Origin: Bacteroides faecium
GTDB taxonomy: Bacteria > Bacteroidota > Bacteroidia > Bacteroidales > Bacteroidaceae
Assembly: GCF_012113595.1 (NCBI RefSeq)
Contig: NZ_CP050831.1
Span: forward strand, 4,588,001-4,652,000
DNA length: 64,000 nt
Reading direction: 5' to 3'
In this document: positions 25,441 through 34,276 of the stretch, piece after piece
How positions within the stretch are numbered: the first letter of the stretch is position 1
Layout: each line of letters starts with the position of its first letter
Translations under genes and position numbers: made by a program
The notes under the pieces: model-generated
What the model was told of the DNA's origin: nothing
The model's input: only the letters and a program-made list of their open reading frames with translations
The model's database searches: none

Positions 25441-26362
25441 AGGAATCCTTATCCGCCAGTGCGTGAGAGAAATCAACGCGGATGGGCCAAAAATTGATTC
25501 CACAGCCTAAAGTACCATAGTTGCCCATGCCTTTGTCTTTGTCTTCAAAATGATATCCGGCACGGACTACTGCATATTTCAGGAAATTGTATTCGGCTCC
25601 TACGCTTGTCTGCAAATGTCGGATCTCGGAAGGAAGCAAATAATTGAAGTCAAGTGCTACCTGCAAACGGTTCTCCATGCTGAATGGCAGGTCGATTGCT
25701 CCCCCTAATCCCAACTTGGCGGGAAGTTTATAACCATCCAACTTTTTCCCTATATTAGCAGCCTGGAAACCGATGCTCCATGATGCCATTTCGTCGAGAA
25801 GAGCCATATTGCGGTGGTATGTAGCCCCAAAATCCAGACAAACGGAATTTTTACTGTCTGCACTTTGCCAGGATTTGGATTGCAAATATCTGAGTGTTAA
25901 GGAGAGAGACAGGTTTTTTGCTACATTTCTAAAATATCCGGCTTCCAAATCCCATATATAAGGACGAAAACCGATATTAGGTCCCCCGTCCACTTCTTGC
26001 TTCGGGCTTCTGAAGTGGCGGAAGCCTACCATAAATCCGTGCTTTCCTTCTCTTCCGATTTTATAGAAGATAGACGCGCTGTGCAACGCATAATCTTTAT
26101 TCAAGTCAGCGTATGAATAACTTGTCCCCATTGTTTCCATAGAAAAGGCGAGGGTAGAAGCATTATGAAAGATTGCTGTACTTCCGTTGTCGGTGATAGC
26201 TAATCCTGTACCTGCCATACCCGCCGATTGGGCATCCGGAGTAAGTTCCAAAAAATAGGCACTTGGAGTTAATTCCAAGAGGTAAGTGCTTGCCCTATCT
26301 TGTGCTCCCGCTAGGACTGGGAAGATGCACGAGACGAGAAGGAAATGTTTTACTCGTTTCAT
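25397..26362 (-). CDS. PorV/PorQ-like outer membrane protein
   Basis: A 321-aa protein with signal peptide (MKRVKHFLLVSCIFPVLAGA). The N-terminus has the PorV/PorQ-type stretch FLELTPDAQSAGMAGTG and DNGSTAIFHNAS, then beta-barrel-like alternating segments ending in GVGIVF with a terminal Phe. PorV and PorQ proteins serve type IX secretion in other Bacteroidota; no type IX genes lie here, so that role is unproven. A short internal repeat, LLELTPSAYFLELTPDA, is odd. It is two bases downstream of the DUF1460 gene. Confidence 0.7.
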   Translation of the reverse strand: MKRVKHFLLVSCIFPVLAGAQDRASTYLLELTPSAYFLELTPDAQSAGMAGTGLAITDNGSTAIFHNASTLAFSMETMGTSYSYADLNKDYALHSASIFYKIGREGKHGFMVGFRHFRSPKQEVDGGPNIGFRPYIWDLEAGYFRNVAKNLSLSLTLRYLQSKSWQSADSKNSVCLDFGATYHRNMALLDEMASWSIGFQAANIGKKLDGYKLPAKLGLGGAIDLPFSMENRLQVALDFNYLLPSEIRHLQTSVGAEYNFLKYAVVRAGYHFEDKDKGMGNYGTLGCGINFWPIRVDFSHALADKDSFMHHTWQLGVGIVF

Positions 26363-26364
26363 AA

Positions 26365-27147
26365 TCAGTTATTTTTAATGTGCGACATTCGAACGACACG
26401 TATGCCTGTCCACGATTTATTATTGTTGAGCATATGCCTGAGAGGCGTATCGCTGACAACCACTTTCCCTAATGTAGAAGAAGCGTGCAGCAGATGCAAC
26501 TTTCCATTTATATATTCTGCTATTCCTACGTGAGCAATGTCCAGTCCGGGCAACTTTGTTGTGATAGCAATAATATCTCCATCCATAATCCACGGCAATC
26601 CGTTTTCCGGCAATTGGTTTTTCGGCAGCCAATGTACTATTTTTCCTGATAAAACTTTCTCATATTCAGCCATCCGTAACACATTTTCCGGCGAATCAGC
26701 CAATTTCTTGTATTGTTTGGGATGGGTGGACATGTATGAAAGGGACAATTTCATTGTAGGCGTACTGTTCCTGGCAGTGATATCTGTAAGGAAACCGTGC
26801 CGGACACCGTTATCAATCCAGTCGGAAGTATAATGCAACCGCGAGGGATAACCGTCGATGATACCATCACGATACCGTATCTTTTGCAGATTTTCTGTAA
26901 AAGAAGGACTGATAGCCTGCGCCAACGTATATTCCACAAAAGTGAGACAATCTACCGCATCGGTTCGGACAACCAGTTTTTCTTCTCCGTCCCGGTCTAA
27001 GGTATTGGCTACATATTTTGTCCCTAAATAAGACTTCCCGATTCGCAGCATATCGCCGGAGTCCTGCGGAGCAAGCTCCGCAGACTGTTCCTGTGCAAAG
27101 GTCATTACACTGACAAGCGATACTATGACGGATAAAAGTCTCCTCAT
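26365..27147 (-). CDS. DUF1460 family amidase-like protein
   Basis: A 260-aa exported protein (signal peptide MRRLLSVIVSLVSVMTFA). It has the DUF1460 core: YVANTLDRDGEEKLVV, the Cys-containing DAVDCLTFVEYTLA (likely nucleophile) and LDIAHVGIAEYING (likely catalytic His). DUF1460 members are NlpC/P60-related and have been described as N-acetylmuramoyl-L-alanine amidase-like. Placement 5 bp downstream of an OPT peptide transporter suggests handling of cell-wall peptides, an inference. Confidence 0.8.
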   Translation of the reverse strand: MRRLLSVIVSLVSVMTFAQEQSAELAPQDSGDMLRIGKSYLGTKYVANTLDRDGEEKLVVRTDAVDCLTFVEYTLAQAISPSFTENLQKIRYRDGIIDGYPSRLHYTSDWIDNGVRHGFLTDITARNSTPTMKLSLSYMSTHPKQYKKLADSPENVLRMAEYEKVLSGKIVHWLPKNQLPENGLPWIMDGDIIAITTKLPGLDIAHVGIAEYINGKLHLLHASSTLGKVVVSDTPLRHMLNNNKSWTGIRVVRMSHIKNN

Positions 27148-27152
27148 ACTAT

Positions 27153-29141
27153 TTATTTAACTTTCATTGAAGCCTTGATAAAGTAAAGAATCAGCAACGC
27201 ATATGCTCCTAATGCTAACACTTCCGACCAGGTATTGTTCAGCCATGCTTCATTCACCAGGTTGACTCCGCCGAAGCGCATAGCAGCACTGATAACACCC
27301 ATCAATGCACCACCGGCAATGAAACCGGAAGCCAGCAATGTTCCTTTTTCTCCTCTTTCCGTATTCAGTGCTGCATCTTTGCTGCGGGTTGTAACAAACC
27401 AATTGACAGCTCCACCTACTACCAACGGCACATTCAGTTCCAACGGAATAAACATACCCAATGCGAAAGCTAATGCAGGAATTTTACAAAGAGTCAGAAT
27501 AATAGCTAAGACAGCACCGATGCCATATAGCAGCCAGGGTGCACCTACACCGCTCATCAACGGTTCGATAACGGCTGCCATCGCGTTAGCTTGTGGAGCA
27601 GCCAGTGTACCGCTTGTAAATCCGTATGTCTTGTTGAGGATAATCATCACACCGCCTACGGTTGCAGCCGATACGATGGTTCCCAGGAACTTCCATGTCT
27701 CCTGTTTGGCAGGAGTACTTCCCAACCAATAACCGATTTTCAAGTCAGTGATGAAACCACCCGCCATTGAAAGTGCGGTACATACTACGCCACCCATCAC
27801 CAATGCGGCAACCATACCCGAAGGGCCTTTCAGACCGACAGCCACCATCACTACGGAAGCTAGAATCAGTGTCATCAAAGTCATTCCCGATACAGGATTC
27901 GTACCTACGATGGCAATCGCATTGGCAGCTACTGTGGTAAACAGAAAAGAAATGCCTGCTACCAGGACAATCGCTACTACTGTATGCAACAGATCACCCT
28001 GCATTACATCAAAGTAGAAGAACAGTGCAATCAATATCAACGTGATGACAGAACCTATTGCGATAATCTTCATTGAAAGGTCACGTTGCGTACGCATAAC
28101 GCTTTTTTCTACATTACCCTTGCCACCCATTTCCTTAGCAGCCAGTCCGACAGCACTTTTAATAATGCCCCAGGAACGGATGATACCAATCACGCCCGCC
28201 ATAGCGATACCGCCGATACCGATACTCTTCGCATAATATTTGAAAATCTCTTCCGGGCTCATCATTCCTACGGTAGTCGTAATTTCGGGATTCCATGCAT
28301 TCAGCACACTGTCTCCCCAAATAGCAGACATTCCCGGAATGATAATCCACCATACAGCCAGTGAACCGGCACAAATGATAGAAGCATATTTCAATCCGAC
28401 GATGTATCCCAAACCCAGTACGGCAGCACCTGTATTCACCTTAAATACCAGTTTCGCCTTTTCTGCCAACATCTCTCCGGCGCTGCATACACGCGTCGTG
28501 AAATTCTCGTTCCACCAGCCGAATGTAGCTACGATAAAGTCATACAATCCGCCAATCATACCCGCCATCAATAACGGTTTGGCCTGGCTTCCGCCTTTCT
28601 CGCCGGAAATTAATACCTGTGTGGTAGCTGTTGCTTCCGGGAAAGGATATTTGCCATGCATATCACTGACGAAATATTTCCGGAAAGGAATCAGGAATAG
28701 AATACCCAATACACCACCCAGCAGAGAACTGATGAACACCTGCATGAAAGTAACTGTCATCTCAGGATATTTAGCCTGAAGAATATAAAGAGCGGGAAGG
28801 GTAAAGATAGCTCCTGCTACAATCACTCCCGAGCAAGCTCCGATAGACTGGATAATTACATTTTCTCCCAACGCATTTTTTCTCTTGGCTGCTCCTGATA
28901 CACCTACCGCGATAATCGCAATCGGAATAGCAGCTTCGAATACTTGCCCCACCTTCAAGCCCAGATAGGCTGCGGCGGCGGAGAAAAGGATTGCCATGGC
29001 GATACCCCATGCTACTGACCAGAAATTAACTTCCGGGTAATTTTTCGAGGGACTCATCAACGGGTTGTATACTTCCCCTGGTTTCAACTCTCTGAACGCA
29101 TTCTCGGGCAGCCCGGTGAATTTGTCTTCTTCTTGTTTCAT
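27153..29141 (-). CDS. OPT family oligopeptide transporter
   Basis: A 662-aa inner membrane transporter with about 14-16 helices. Near the N-terminus it has PEVNFWSVAWGIAMAI and AAAAYLGLKVGQVFEAAIP, typical of the prokaryotic OPT group. Members import oligopeptides (or metal chelates) by proton coupling. It heads the OPT-DUF1460-PorV minus-strand group with gaps of 5 and 2 bp, which points to one transcript. Confidence 0.9.
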   Translation of the reverse strand: MKQEEDKFTGLPENAFRELKPGEVYNPLMSPSKNYPEVNFWSVAWGIAMAILFSAAAAYLGLKVGQVFEAAIPIAIIAVGVSGAAKRKNALGENVIIQSIGACSGVIVAGAIFTLPALYILQAKYPEMTVTFMQVFISSLLGGVLGILFLIPFRKYFVSDMHGKYPFPEATATTQVLISGEKGGSQAKPLLMAGMIGGLYDFIVATFGWWNENFTTRVCSAGEMLAEKAKLVFKVNTGAAVLGLGYIVGLKYASIICAGSLAVWWIIIPGMSAIWGDSVLNAWNPEITTTVGMMSPEEIFKYYAKSIGIGGIAMAGVIGIIRSWGIIKSAVGLAAKEMGGKGNVEKSVMRTQRDLSMKIIAIGSVITLILIALFFYFDVMQGDLLHTVVAIVLVAGISFLFTTVAANAIAIVGTNPVSGMTLMTLILASVVMVAVGLKGPSGMVAALVMGGVVCTALSMAGGFITDLKIGYWLGSTPAKQETWKFLGTIVSAATVGGVMIILNKTYGFTSGTLAAPQANAMAAVIEPLMSGVGAPWLLYGIGAVLAIILTLCKIPALAFALGMFIPLELNVPLVVGGAVNWFVTTRSKDAALNTERGEKGTLLASGFIAGGALMGVISAAMRFGGVNLVNEAWLNNTWSEVLALGAYALLILYFIKASMKVK

Positions 29142-29194
29142 AGTTTTATAATTTGCTAATGTGTCAATTTACATTTCCGTCCTCAAAGTAAACA

Positions 29195-29228
29195 AAAAAA
29201 AAGGAGAACCGAAAGATTCTCCTTTATG
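29195..29228 (-). terminator. Terminator after DUF1573 gene
   Basis: AAAGGAGAA (29200-29208) pairs with TTCTCCTTT (29217-29225). Read on the minus strand, a run of about nine T follows the stem. It lies 20 bp after the minus-strand stop at 29246. Confidence 0.8.
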
Positions 29229-29245
29229 TTATAGTCTATTTTTTC

Positions 29246-29641
29246 CTACTTTGCATCTTTTGCTTCCATATCACCCTCGATATACAGTCTTACCATCTCA
29301 GTTTTGGCATTGGTACGCAGGGTGATTGACTTCTTAAAGTGTCCCGGATATTTACCTGTTCCGTTGTAAGTCACCTTGATTGTGCCTTTTTTACCCGGCA
29401 TAATCGGTTCTTTCGTATATTCGGGTACTGTACATCCGCAAGAAGCTACTGCCTGGTGAATTACCAAAGGAGCATCACCTATATTAGTGAAGGTAAACGT
29501 ACAACTAACTACCGGACTGTTTTCTGAAAACTTGCCGAAATCGTGAGTTGTCTTGTCAAACTTAATGTCTGCATTTGTTTGCGCAAATGCAAAACTTACA
29601 CCCATAACTAATAAGGTCATTAAAAAAAGTATCTTTTTCAT
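29246..29641 (-). CDS. DUF1573 family exported protein
   Basis: A 131-aa protein with signal peptide (MKKILFLMTLLVMGVSFAFA). It contains the DUF1573 pattern FDKTTHDFGKF, FTFTNIGDAPLVI and SCGCTVPEYTKEPIMPG, ending in a beta-rich YPGHFKKSITLRTNA. This is an Ig-like (ASPM/SPD-2/Hydin-like) small domain common in Bacteroidetes; the role is unknown. It carries its own terminator. Confidence 0.88.
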   Translation of the reverse strand: MKKILFLMTLLVMGVSFAFAQTNADIKFDKTTHDFGKFSENSPVVSCTFTFTNIGDAPLVIHQAVASCGCTVPEYTKEPIMPGKKGTIKVTYNGTGKYPGHFKKSITLRTNAKTEMVRLYIEGDMEAKDAK

Positions 29642-29740
29642 TTTTCCTTCTCTTTATTGATTACAAGTGCCAAAGGTAATGCTTTTTCCCCTAAAATATA
29701 CTCAATGGAGTGCGAAATAGTATTAAACGCCTTGATTTTG

Positions 29741-30358
29741 CTATTTGGTGAGTTGGAATCCCAACATCATTCCGTCATAGTTGTCGGCCAGCGAACTAAC
29801 TGTTTTCAGTGCGGTGCTGTTGCTCTTACTACCGATAAAAGCCATCAGTTTCAGCAACTTGTCCGAGTTGAACAGTAGTTCCAGTGAGTTGGAACTGCAA
29901 TTCACTTTTGCGTGCAGATTCAGTAGCTTCAGATATTTCAGGTCTACCTGTTTGGTGGAAGCATTGTAGGAGTAAGTGCCATTCAGCTTTTTCTTTCCTA
30001 CTGTACTGGTGAAAGTGCTGTCGGCATTGAAGGTAAAGCTCATCTGTCCGTCTTTGATACCGATTTTGCTCAACTGTTCGTTCAGTTTGTTTTCCGCCAT
30101 GGTAGCTGCGGCAGCTCCGCCTGCTTTCATCAACAGGTTGTCCGATTCGAACTCGACGGCAGAACCTTGATAATTCCATGTTCCGGTCATGTCGATAGTT
30201 TCGGCAGTTCCGGTAATGGCGTTTACTACTTTTGAAATGTTGTCCTTATTGAATAAGTCCGACCATGATTGTGCTTGGCTGTTAGTAGCCGTCAGCATAA
30301 ATGCTGCCATAAAGGCAATTGATAAAAAACTCTTTTTCATTTTCATTCTCTTTTTCAT
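29741..30358 (-). CDS. DUF4923 family exported protein
   Basis: A 205-aa protein with signal peptide (KKSFLSIAFMAAFMLTATNS). The rest is a beta-rich lipocalin-like fold: SWSDLFNKDNISKVVNAI, DMTGTWNYQGSAVEFES, MSFTFNADSTFTSTVGKKK, NGTYSYNASTKQVDLKY. This matches the Bacteroidales DUF4923 family of unknown role. Its ATG overlaps the engB stop by four bases (ATGA), so the two are translationally coupled. Confidence 0.8.
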   Translation of the reverse strand: MKKRMKMKKSFLSIAFMAAFMLTATNSQAQSWSDLFNKDNISKVVNAITGTAETIDMTGTWNYQGSAVEFESDNLLMKAGGAAAATMAENKLNEQLSKIGIKDGQMSFTFNADSTFTSTVGKKKLNGTYSYNASTKQVDLKYLKLLNLHAKVNCSSNSLELLFNSDKLLKLMAFIGSKSNSTALKTVSSLADNYDGMMLGFQLTK

Positions 30359-30957
30359 TGATTGATACTCTTGTTTATGTTTTCTATGTAGTCAAGTATT
30401 TCTTTACGTCCTGTGCGGTCTTCCGAAGAAGAAATAAAATAAGGCGGGAGTTCTTCCCATTGCTTTCTTAATTCGCGCAGATATGAATTGATATTCATTT
30501 TCAGGCGTCCGCCTTTGAGCTTGTCCGCCTTGGTGAAGATGATGGCGAAAGGAATACCGTTTTCGCCCAGCCATTCCATAAATTCCAGGTCTATCTTTTG
30601 CGGTTCGAGACGGCTGTCTATCAAGACAAACAGGTTTGTCATCTGCTCCCGTTCCAGAATGTAGTCTTCGATGATGGTACGTATCTGGTCTTTGCCTTTC
30701 TGGCCGCGTCGGGCATAGCCATATCCCGGAAGGTCGACAATATACCAGTTCTTATTAATCAGAAAGTGATTGATAAGCATCGTCTTTCCCGGTGTGGCGG
30801 AAGTCATAGCCAAGCCTTTGCGGTTGGTCAGCATATTGATAAGGCTGGACTTGCCCACGTTGGAACGGCCGATAAAGGCATATTCGGGGAAAATACCTGC
30901 CGGACATTTCTTCACGTCCGTGTTACTAATCACAAATTCTGCACTTGATATTTCCAT
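30355..30957 (-). CDS. engB: Ribosome biogenesis GTPase YihA/YsxC (EngB)
   Basis: EngB (200 aa) is an essential GTPase for large ribosomal subunit assembly. Seen: G1 GRSNVGKSS, G2 region TPGKT, G3 DLPGYGYA, G4 TKADK, and G5 near SSSED. The length is typical. It is followed by DUF4923 with an ATGA overlap. Upstream lies a set of four dyad repeats at exact 22-bp spacing (30988-31065), which could regulate it. Confidence 0.97.
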   Translation of the reverse strand: MEISSAEFVISNTDVKKCPAGIFPEYAFIGRSNVGKSSLINMLTNRKGLAMTSATPGKTMLINHFLINKNWYIVDLPGYGYARRGQKGKDQIRTIIEDYILEREQMTNLFVLIDSRLEPQKIDLEFMEWLGENGIPFAIIFTKADKLKGGRLKMNINSYLRELRKQWEELPPYFISSSEDRTGRKEILDYIENINKSINQ

Positions 30958-30987
30958 ATTTTTGTCATTTATTTCTTCGTTCTATTA

Positions 30988-31065
30988 TTTATAATAAACT
31001 CGTTCATCGTTTATAATAAACTATCGCGTCGTTTATAATAAACTCTGCCATTATTTATTATAAAC
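30988..31065. repeat. Four dyad repeats with exact 22-bp period upstream of engB
   Basis: TTTATAATAAACT occurs at 30988-31000, 31010-31022 and 31032-31044. A fourth copy, TTTATTATAAAC, sits at 31054-31065. Start-to-start spacing is 22 bp each time, about two helix turns. The core TTTATnATAAA is itself an inverted repeat. The repeats lie 31-108 bp upstream of the engB start codon and just after the symporter stop. Confidence 0.8.
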
Positions 31066-31081
31066 GCTGCAATACTTGTTT

Positions 31082-32536
31082 TCATGGTACTTTCAGCGTT
31101 TTCTCTTTTCCAGACATCAACATTAACCCTGCAAAGGTAAGTGTTCCATTTAATATTAGCAATTCATAACCGAATTTATATCCGGTTTCTTTGGCTATCC
31201 ACCAATCCAAGGCATAGCAGAGCAGTGGAGAGGCGATGGCTATGAACGGAACAAAGCGGTCGTTAGTCTGCCTGCGCGTGAACAGTCCGAAAGCAAACAT
31301 TCCGAGCAGCGGCCCGTACGTATAGGAAGCGATGATGTAGATAGCATCAATTACACTTTTATTATTCAGGATTTCGACCAGGCAAATGAAGAAAGCCAGC
31401 AGAGCCGAAAGGGATAGATGTACTTTGTTTCTTTTGCGGCGTGCCACTTCTTCGGTATCCTTTTCAGTATCCAGCAGGTCGACGCATACGCTCGTTGTCA
31501 TTGCTGTCAGGGCGGAGTCCGAATTGCTGAAAGCGGCTGCAATGATTCCGATTGTAAAGAGTATCAGTACGGATTGTCCCAAATAACCTTGTGTAGCGAA
31601 CATCGGCAGAATATCATCGTTCATGGCAGGTAACTCCAGTTGCATTTGTCCGGCCAGTGTTATCAGCAGAATTCCCAAACACAGGAAAAGAAAGTTCAGC
31701 GGGATGAATGAGAATCCGTAACAATACATATTCTTTTGCGCTTCGCGCAGATTGCGGCAGGAAAGATTCTTCTGCATCATGTCCTGGTCAAGTCCGGTCA
31801 TCACAATTACAATGAAGATACCGCTGAAGAATTGCTTGAAGAAGTTTTGTCGGGACACCCAGTCGTCAAGTACGAAAATCCGGCTGTATTCGCTGTTCTG
31901 AACGGTCCGGACAATACCGCTGAAATTCAAGTCCAATTTCTGAATCGTGAAATAAATGATGAAAATCAGCGCGGCAATCAAGCAGAAAGTTTGTAAGGTA
32001 TCTGTCCATACAATGGTTTTTATTCCGCTTTTATGAGTGTATATCCATACCAATGCCACCGAGCCGACGGCAATCGCCCAAAAAGGAACATGCATTTCCT
32101 GAAATACATAGGTATGGAGAATCAGGCAGACCAGATAGAGCTTTGCGGCCGTTCCCAGCATACGTGATAACAGAAAGAAAAAAGAACCCGTGCGATAGGC
32201 GCGTGTTCCGATGCGTGTGCCGAGATAGCCGTATATGCTTGTCAGATTGAGCTTATAATATAAAGGAAGAAGTATGTGTGCCACTACCATATATCCGAAG
32301 AAGAATCCGAATACCGTTTGCATGTAGGTCATATCCATTCCGCGTACCATGCCCGGGACGGAGACAAAAGTAACCCCGGATATAGAAGCGCCAATCATTC
32401 CGAAGGAGACTACATACCAGGGCGATTTGTTCTCTCCCTTGAAGAACGCTGCATTCGAACCGCCTTTGCGTCCGGTGATACGGGCTATTAATAATAATAC
32501 CGCAAAGTAGCATATAATAGTAATAAGTATCATCAT
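31082..32536 (-). CDS. Sodium:solute symporter (SSS family)
   Basis: A 484-aa inner membrane protein with about 13 helices. The N-terminal FFKGENKSPWYVVSFGMIG and SGVTFVSVPGMV region is typical of the SSS family (SLC5-like fold), with the Na+ site region FSNSDSALTAMTT further on. It imports a small solute with sodium, in line with the sodium-pumping Nqr of this organism. The substrate is unknown. A TACCTTTG box (minus strand, 32545-32552) lies 9 bp before the start. Confidence 0.88.
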   Translation of the reverse strand: MMILITIICYFAVLLLIARITGRKGGSNAAFFKGENKSPWYVVSFGMIGASISGVTFVSVPGMVRGMDMTYMQTVFGFFFGYMVVAHILLPLYYKLNLTSIYGYLGTRIGTRAYRTGSFFFLLSRMLGTAAKLYLVCLILHTYVFQEMHVPFWAIAVGSVALVWIYTHKSGIKTIVWTDTLQTFCLIAALIFIIYFTIQKLDLNFSGIVRTVQNSEYSRIFVLDDWVSRQNFFKQFFSGIFIVIVMTGLDQDMMQKNLSCRNLREAQKNMYCYGFSFIPLNFLFLCLGILLITLAGQMQLELPAMNDDILPMFATQGYLGQSVLILFTIGIIAAAFSNSDSALTAMTTSVCVDLLDTEKDTEEVARRKRNKVHLSLSALLAFFICLVEILNNKSVIDAIYIIASYTYGPLLGMFAFGLFTRRQTNDRFVPFIAIASPLLCYALDWWIAKETGYKFGYELLILNGTLTFAGLMLMSGKEKTLKVP

Positions 32537-32544
32537 AACGGCTG

Positions 32545-32592
32545 CAAAGGTAGTATTTTTTGCAGGTATTAAAACAATAATCTGTATCTTTG
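32545..32592. promoter_or_regulatory. Divergent promoters for symporter and recR
   Basis: Minus strand: TACCTTTG at 32545-32552, for the symporter. Plus strand: TATCTTTG at 32585-32592, for recR, with TTTG at 32559-32562 as a possible -33 element. The two promoters lie within about 50 bp. Confidence 0.6.
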
Positions 32593-32626
32593 CGCCAAAA
32601 TATCGATAGAATAGTAATTATTATCT

Positions 32627-33244
32627 ATGAACCAACAATATCCTTCCGTACTGCTTGAAAAGGCAGTCGGCGAATTTTCAAAACTTCCGGGCATCGGGCG
32701 TAAGACGGCTATGCGGCTTGTCCTGCATCTGCTCCGCCAGGATTCGGCTACTGTGGAAGCGTTCGGAAGTTCCATTATCACCCTGAAACGTGAGGTGAAA
32801 TATTGCAAAGTATGCCATAATATATCCGATACCGAAACTTGTCAGATTTGCGCCAATCCGCAACGGGACGCATCTACTGTTTGTGTGGTGGAAAATATCC
32901 GTGACGTGATGGCGGTAGAAGCAACCCAGCAATACAGGGGGCTGTATCATGTCCTGGGCGGCGTCATTTCTCCGATGGATGGGGTAGGGCCGAGCGACCT
33001 GCAAATTGAGAGTCTCGTGCAACGAGTATCCGAAGGGGGCATCAAAGAAGTTATCCTGGCCTTGAGTACTACAATGGAAGGGGATACCACGAACTTTTAT
33101 ATCTACCGCAAACTGGATAAACTGGGAGTCAAACTGAGTGTGATTGCCCGGGGTATATCCGTTGGCGACGAACTGGAATATGCCGATGAGGTAACTTTGG
33201 GACGTAGCATTGTGAACCGTACCGTTTTCACCGGAACTATATAA
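32627..33244 (+). CDS. recR: Recombination protein RecR
   Basis: RecR (205 aa) works with RecF/RecO in recombinational repair, loading RecA. N-terminal helix-hairpin-helix (LPGIGRKTAMRLVLHLL), a C4 zinc finger (CKVCHN...CQIC), then a Toprim domain (VVENIRDVMAVE, ISPMDGVGPSDL). The length is typical. Confidence 0.97.
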   Translation: MNQQYPSVLLEKAVGEFSKLPGIGRKTAMRLVLHLLRQDSATVEAFGSSIITLKREVKYCKVCHNISDTETCQICANPQRDASTVCVVENIRDVMAVEATQQYRGLYHVLGGVISPMDGVGPSDLQIESLVQRVSEGGIKEVILALSTTMEGDTTNFYIYRKLDKLGVKLSVIARGISVGDELEYADEVTLGRSIVNRTVFTGTI

Positions 33245-33273
33245 TCAAATCATCTTTAGAATTTAGAACGAAC

Positions 33274-33732
33274 ATGGAAGAACAGATAAAGCGCGCTGTC
33301 AGAAACTTGAATATCAGTTATGTTTTCTTTTGGGTGCTCCCGGCATTTTTGCTTGGGGCAGGGGAGTTTGAACTCATTCCTGTAGGAATCCTTGAAGGGA
33401 ATGTGCAATCTACTTATTACTTTGAAACGGCCGGTATCTTGCTGACAGCCTTGTGTATCCCTCTTTCTCTGAAACTATTCAGCCTTGTACTGAAAAAGAA
33501 GATAGACAACATGACCATTACGCTTGCACTGAAGCGTTATGTGCAAATGAGTATCGTCCGACTGGGAATACTCGAAATTGCTATCGTTGTAAATCTCCTG
33601 TGTTATTATCTGACGTTGAGCAGCACAGGCAATCTTTGTATGCTGATTGGACTGACGGCTTCTCTTTTCTGTCTGCCCAGTGAGAAAAAACTGCGTAACG
33701 AACTTCACATCGCAAAAGAAAAAGACCAATGA
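33274..33732 (+). CDS. Small integral membrane protein, unknown
   Basis: A 152-aa protein with four predicted membrane helices (about residues 16-36, 47-68, 90-112, 118-136) and a charged C-terminal tail. I do not recognise a family beyond conserved Bacteroidales hypothetical proteins. It lies between recR (29-bp gap) and a GNAT gene that overlaps its stop by four bases, so it is probably co-transcribed with both. Confidence 0.65.
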   Translation: MEEQIKRAVRNLNISYVFFWVLPAFLLGAGEFELIPVGILEGNVQSTYYFETAGILLTALCIPLSLKLFSLVLKKKIDNMTITLALKRYVQMSIVRLGILEIAIVVNLLCYYLTLSSTGNLCMLIGLTASLFCLPSEKKLRNELHIAKEKDQ

Positions 33733-34265
33733 GAGCATCTTTCTTAATGAACGACCGCATCTATCTCCGTGCAGTAGAGCCGGAAGATATGGATATTATG
33801 TACGAGATGGAGAATGATCCTTCGATGTGGGATATCAGTAACTTTACAGTTCCTTATTCCCGCTACGTGCTGCGCCAGTATATCGAGGGATCGCAATGCG
33901 ATGTATTTGCAGATAAGCAGCTTCGTCTGATGATTGTCGGCAAAGCCGATCATCGCATACTTGGTACGATTGATATTACGGATTTTGTTCCGCTCCATTC
34001 ACGTGGAGAAGTGGGAATTGCCATTCATAAAGACTATCGCCAACAAGGATATGCCACCGATGCATTGAAGTTACTTTGCGAATATGCTTTTGATTTCCTG
34101 TCTTTGAATCAGCTTTATGCACACGTGGCAGTAGACAACGAAGTCTGTATGAAACTATTTACATCTTGTGGTTTCGTTCAATGCGGATTATTAAAGAATT
34201 GGCTGCAGGTGGAAGGTTGCTACAAGGATGCGGCGCTTCTTCAGTGTCTGAATCCTAAGAAATAA
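33729..34265 (+). CDS. GNAT family N-acetyltransferase
   Basis: A 178-aa acetyltransferase of the RimJ/SpeG-like type: IYLRAVEPEDMDIMYEMEND, GTIDITDFVPLHSRGEVGIAI, the acetyl-CoA motif KDYRQQGYATDALKLL, and CMKLFTSCGFVQCGLL. Its substrate is unknown; polyamine or protein N-termini are possible. The ATG overlaps the previous stop (ATGA). An internal ATG at 33747 (MNDRIYLRA) is an alternative start that would fit the family length better. Confidence 0.85.
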   Translation: MRASFLMNDRIYLRAVEPEDMDIMYEMENDPSMWDISNFTVPYSRYVLRQYIEGSQCDVFADKQLRLMIVGKADHRILGTIDITDFVPLHSRGEVGIAIHKDYRQQGYATDALKLLCEYAFDFLSLNQLYAHVAVDNEVCMKLFTSCGFVQCGLLKNWLQVEGCYKDAALLQCLNPKK

Positions 34266-34276
34266 GAAATGAAAGA

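Noticed and set aside
30988..31065. Possible CRISPR array
   Set aside because: Repeats are 12-13 bp with 9-10 bp linkers, far too short, and no cas genes are present.
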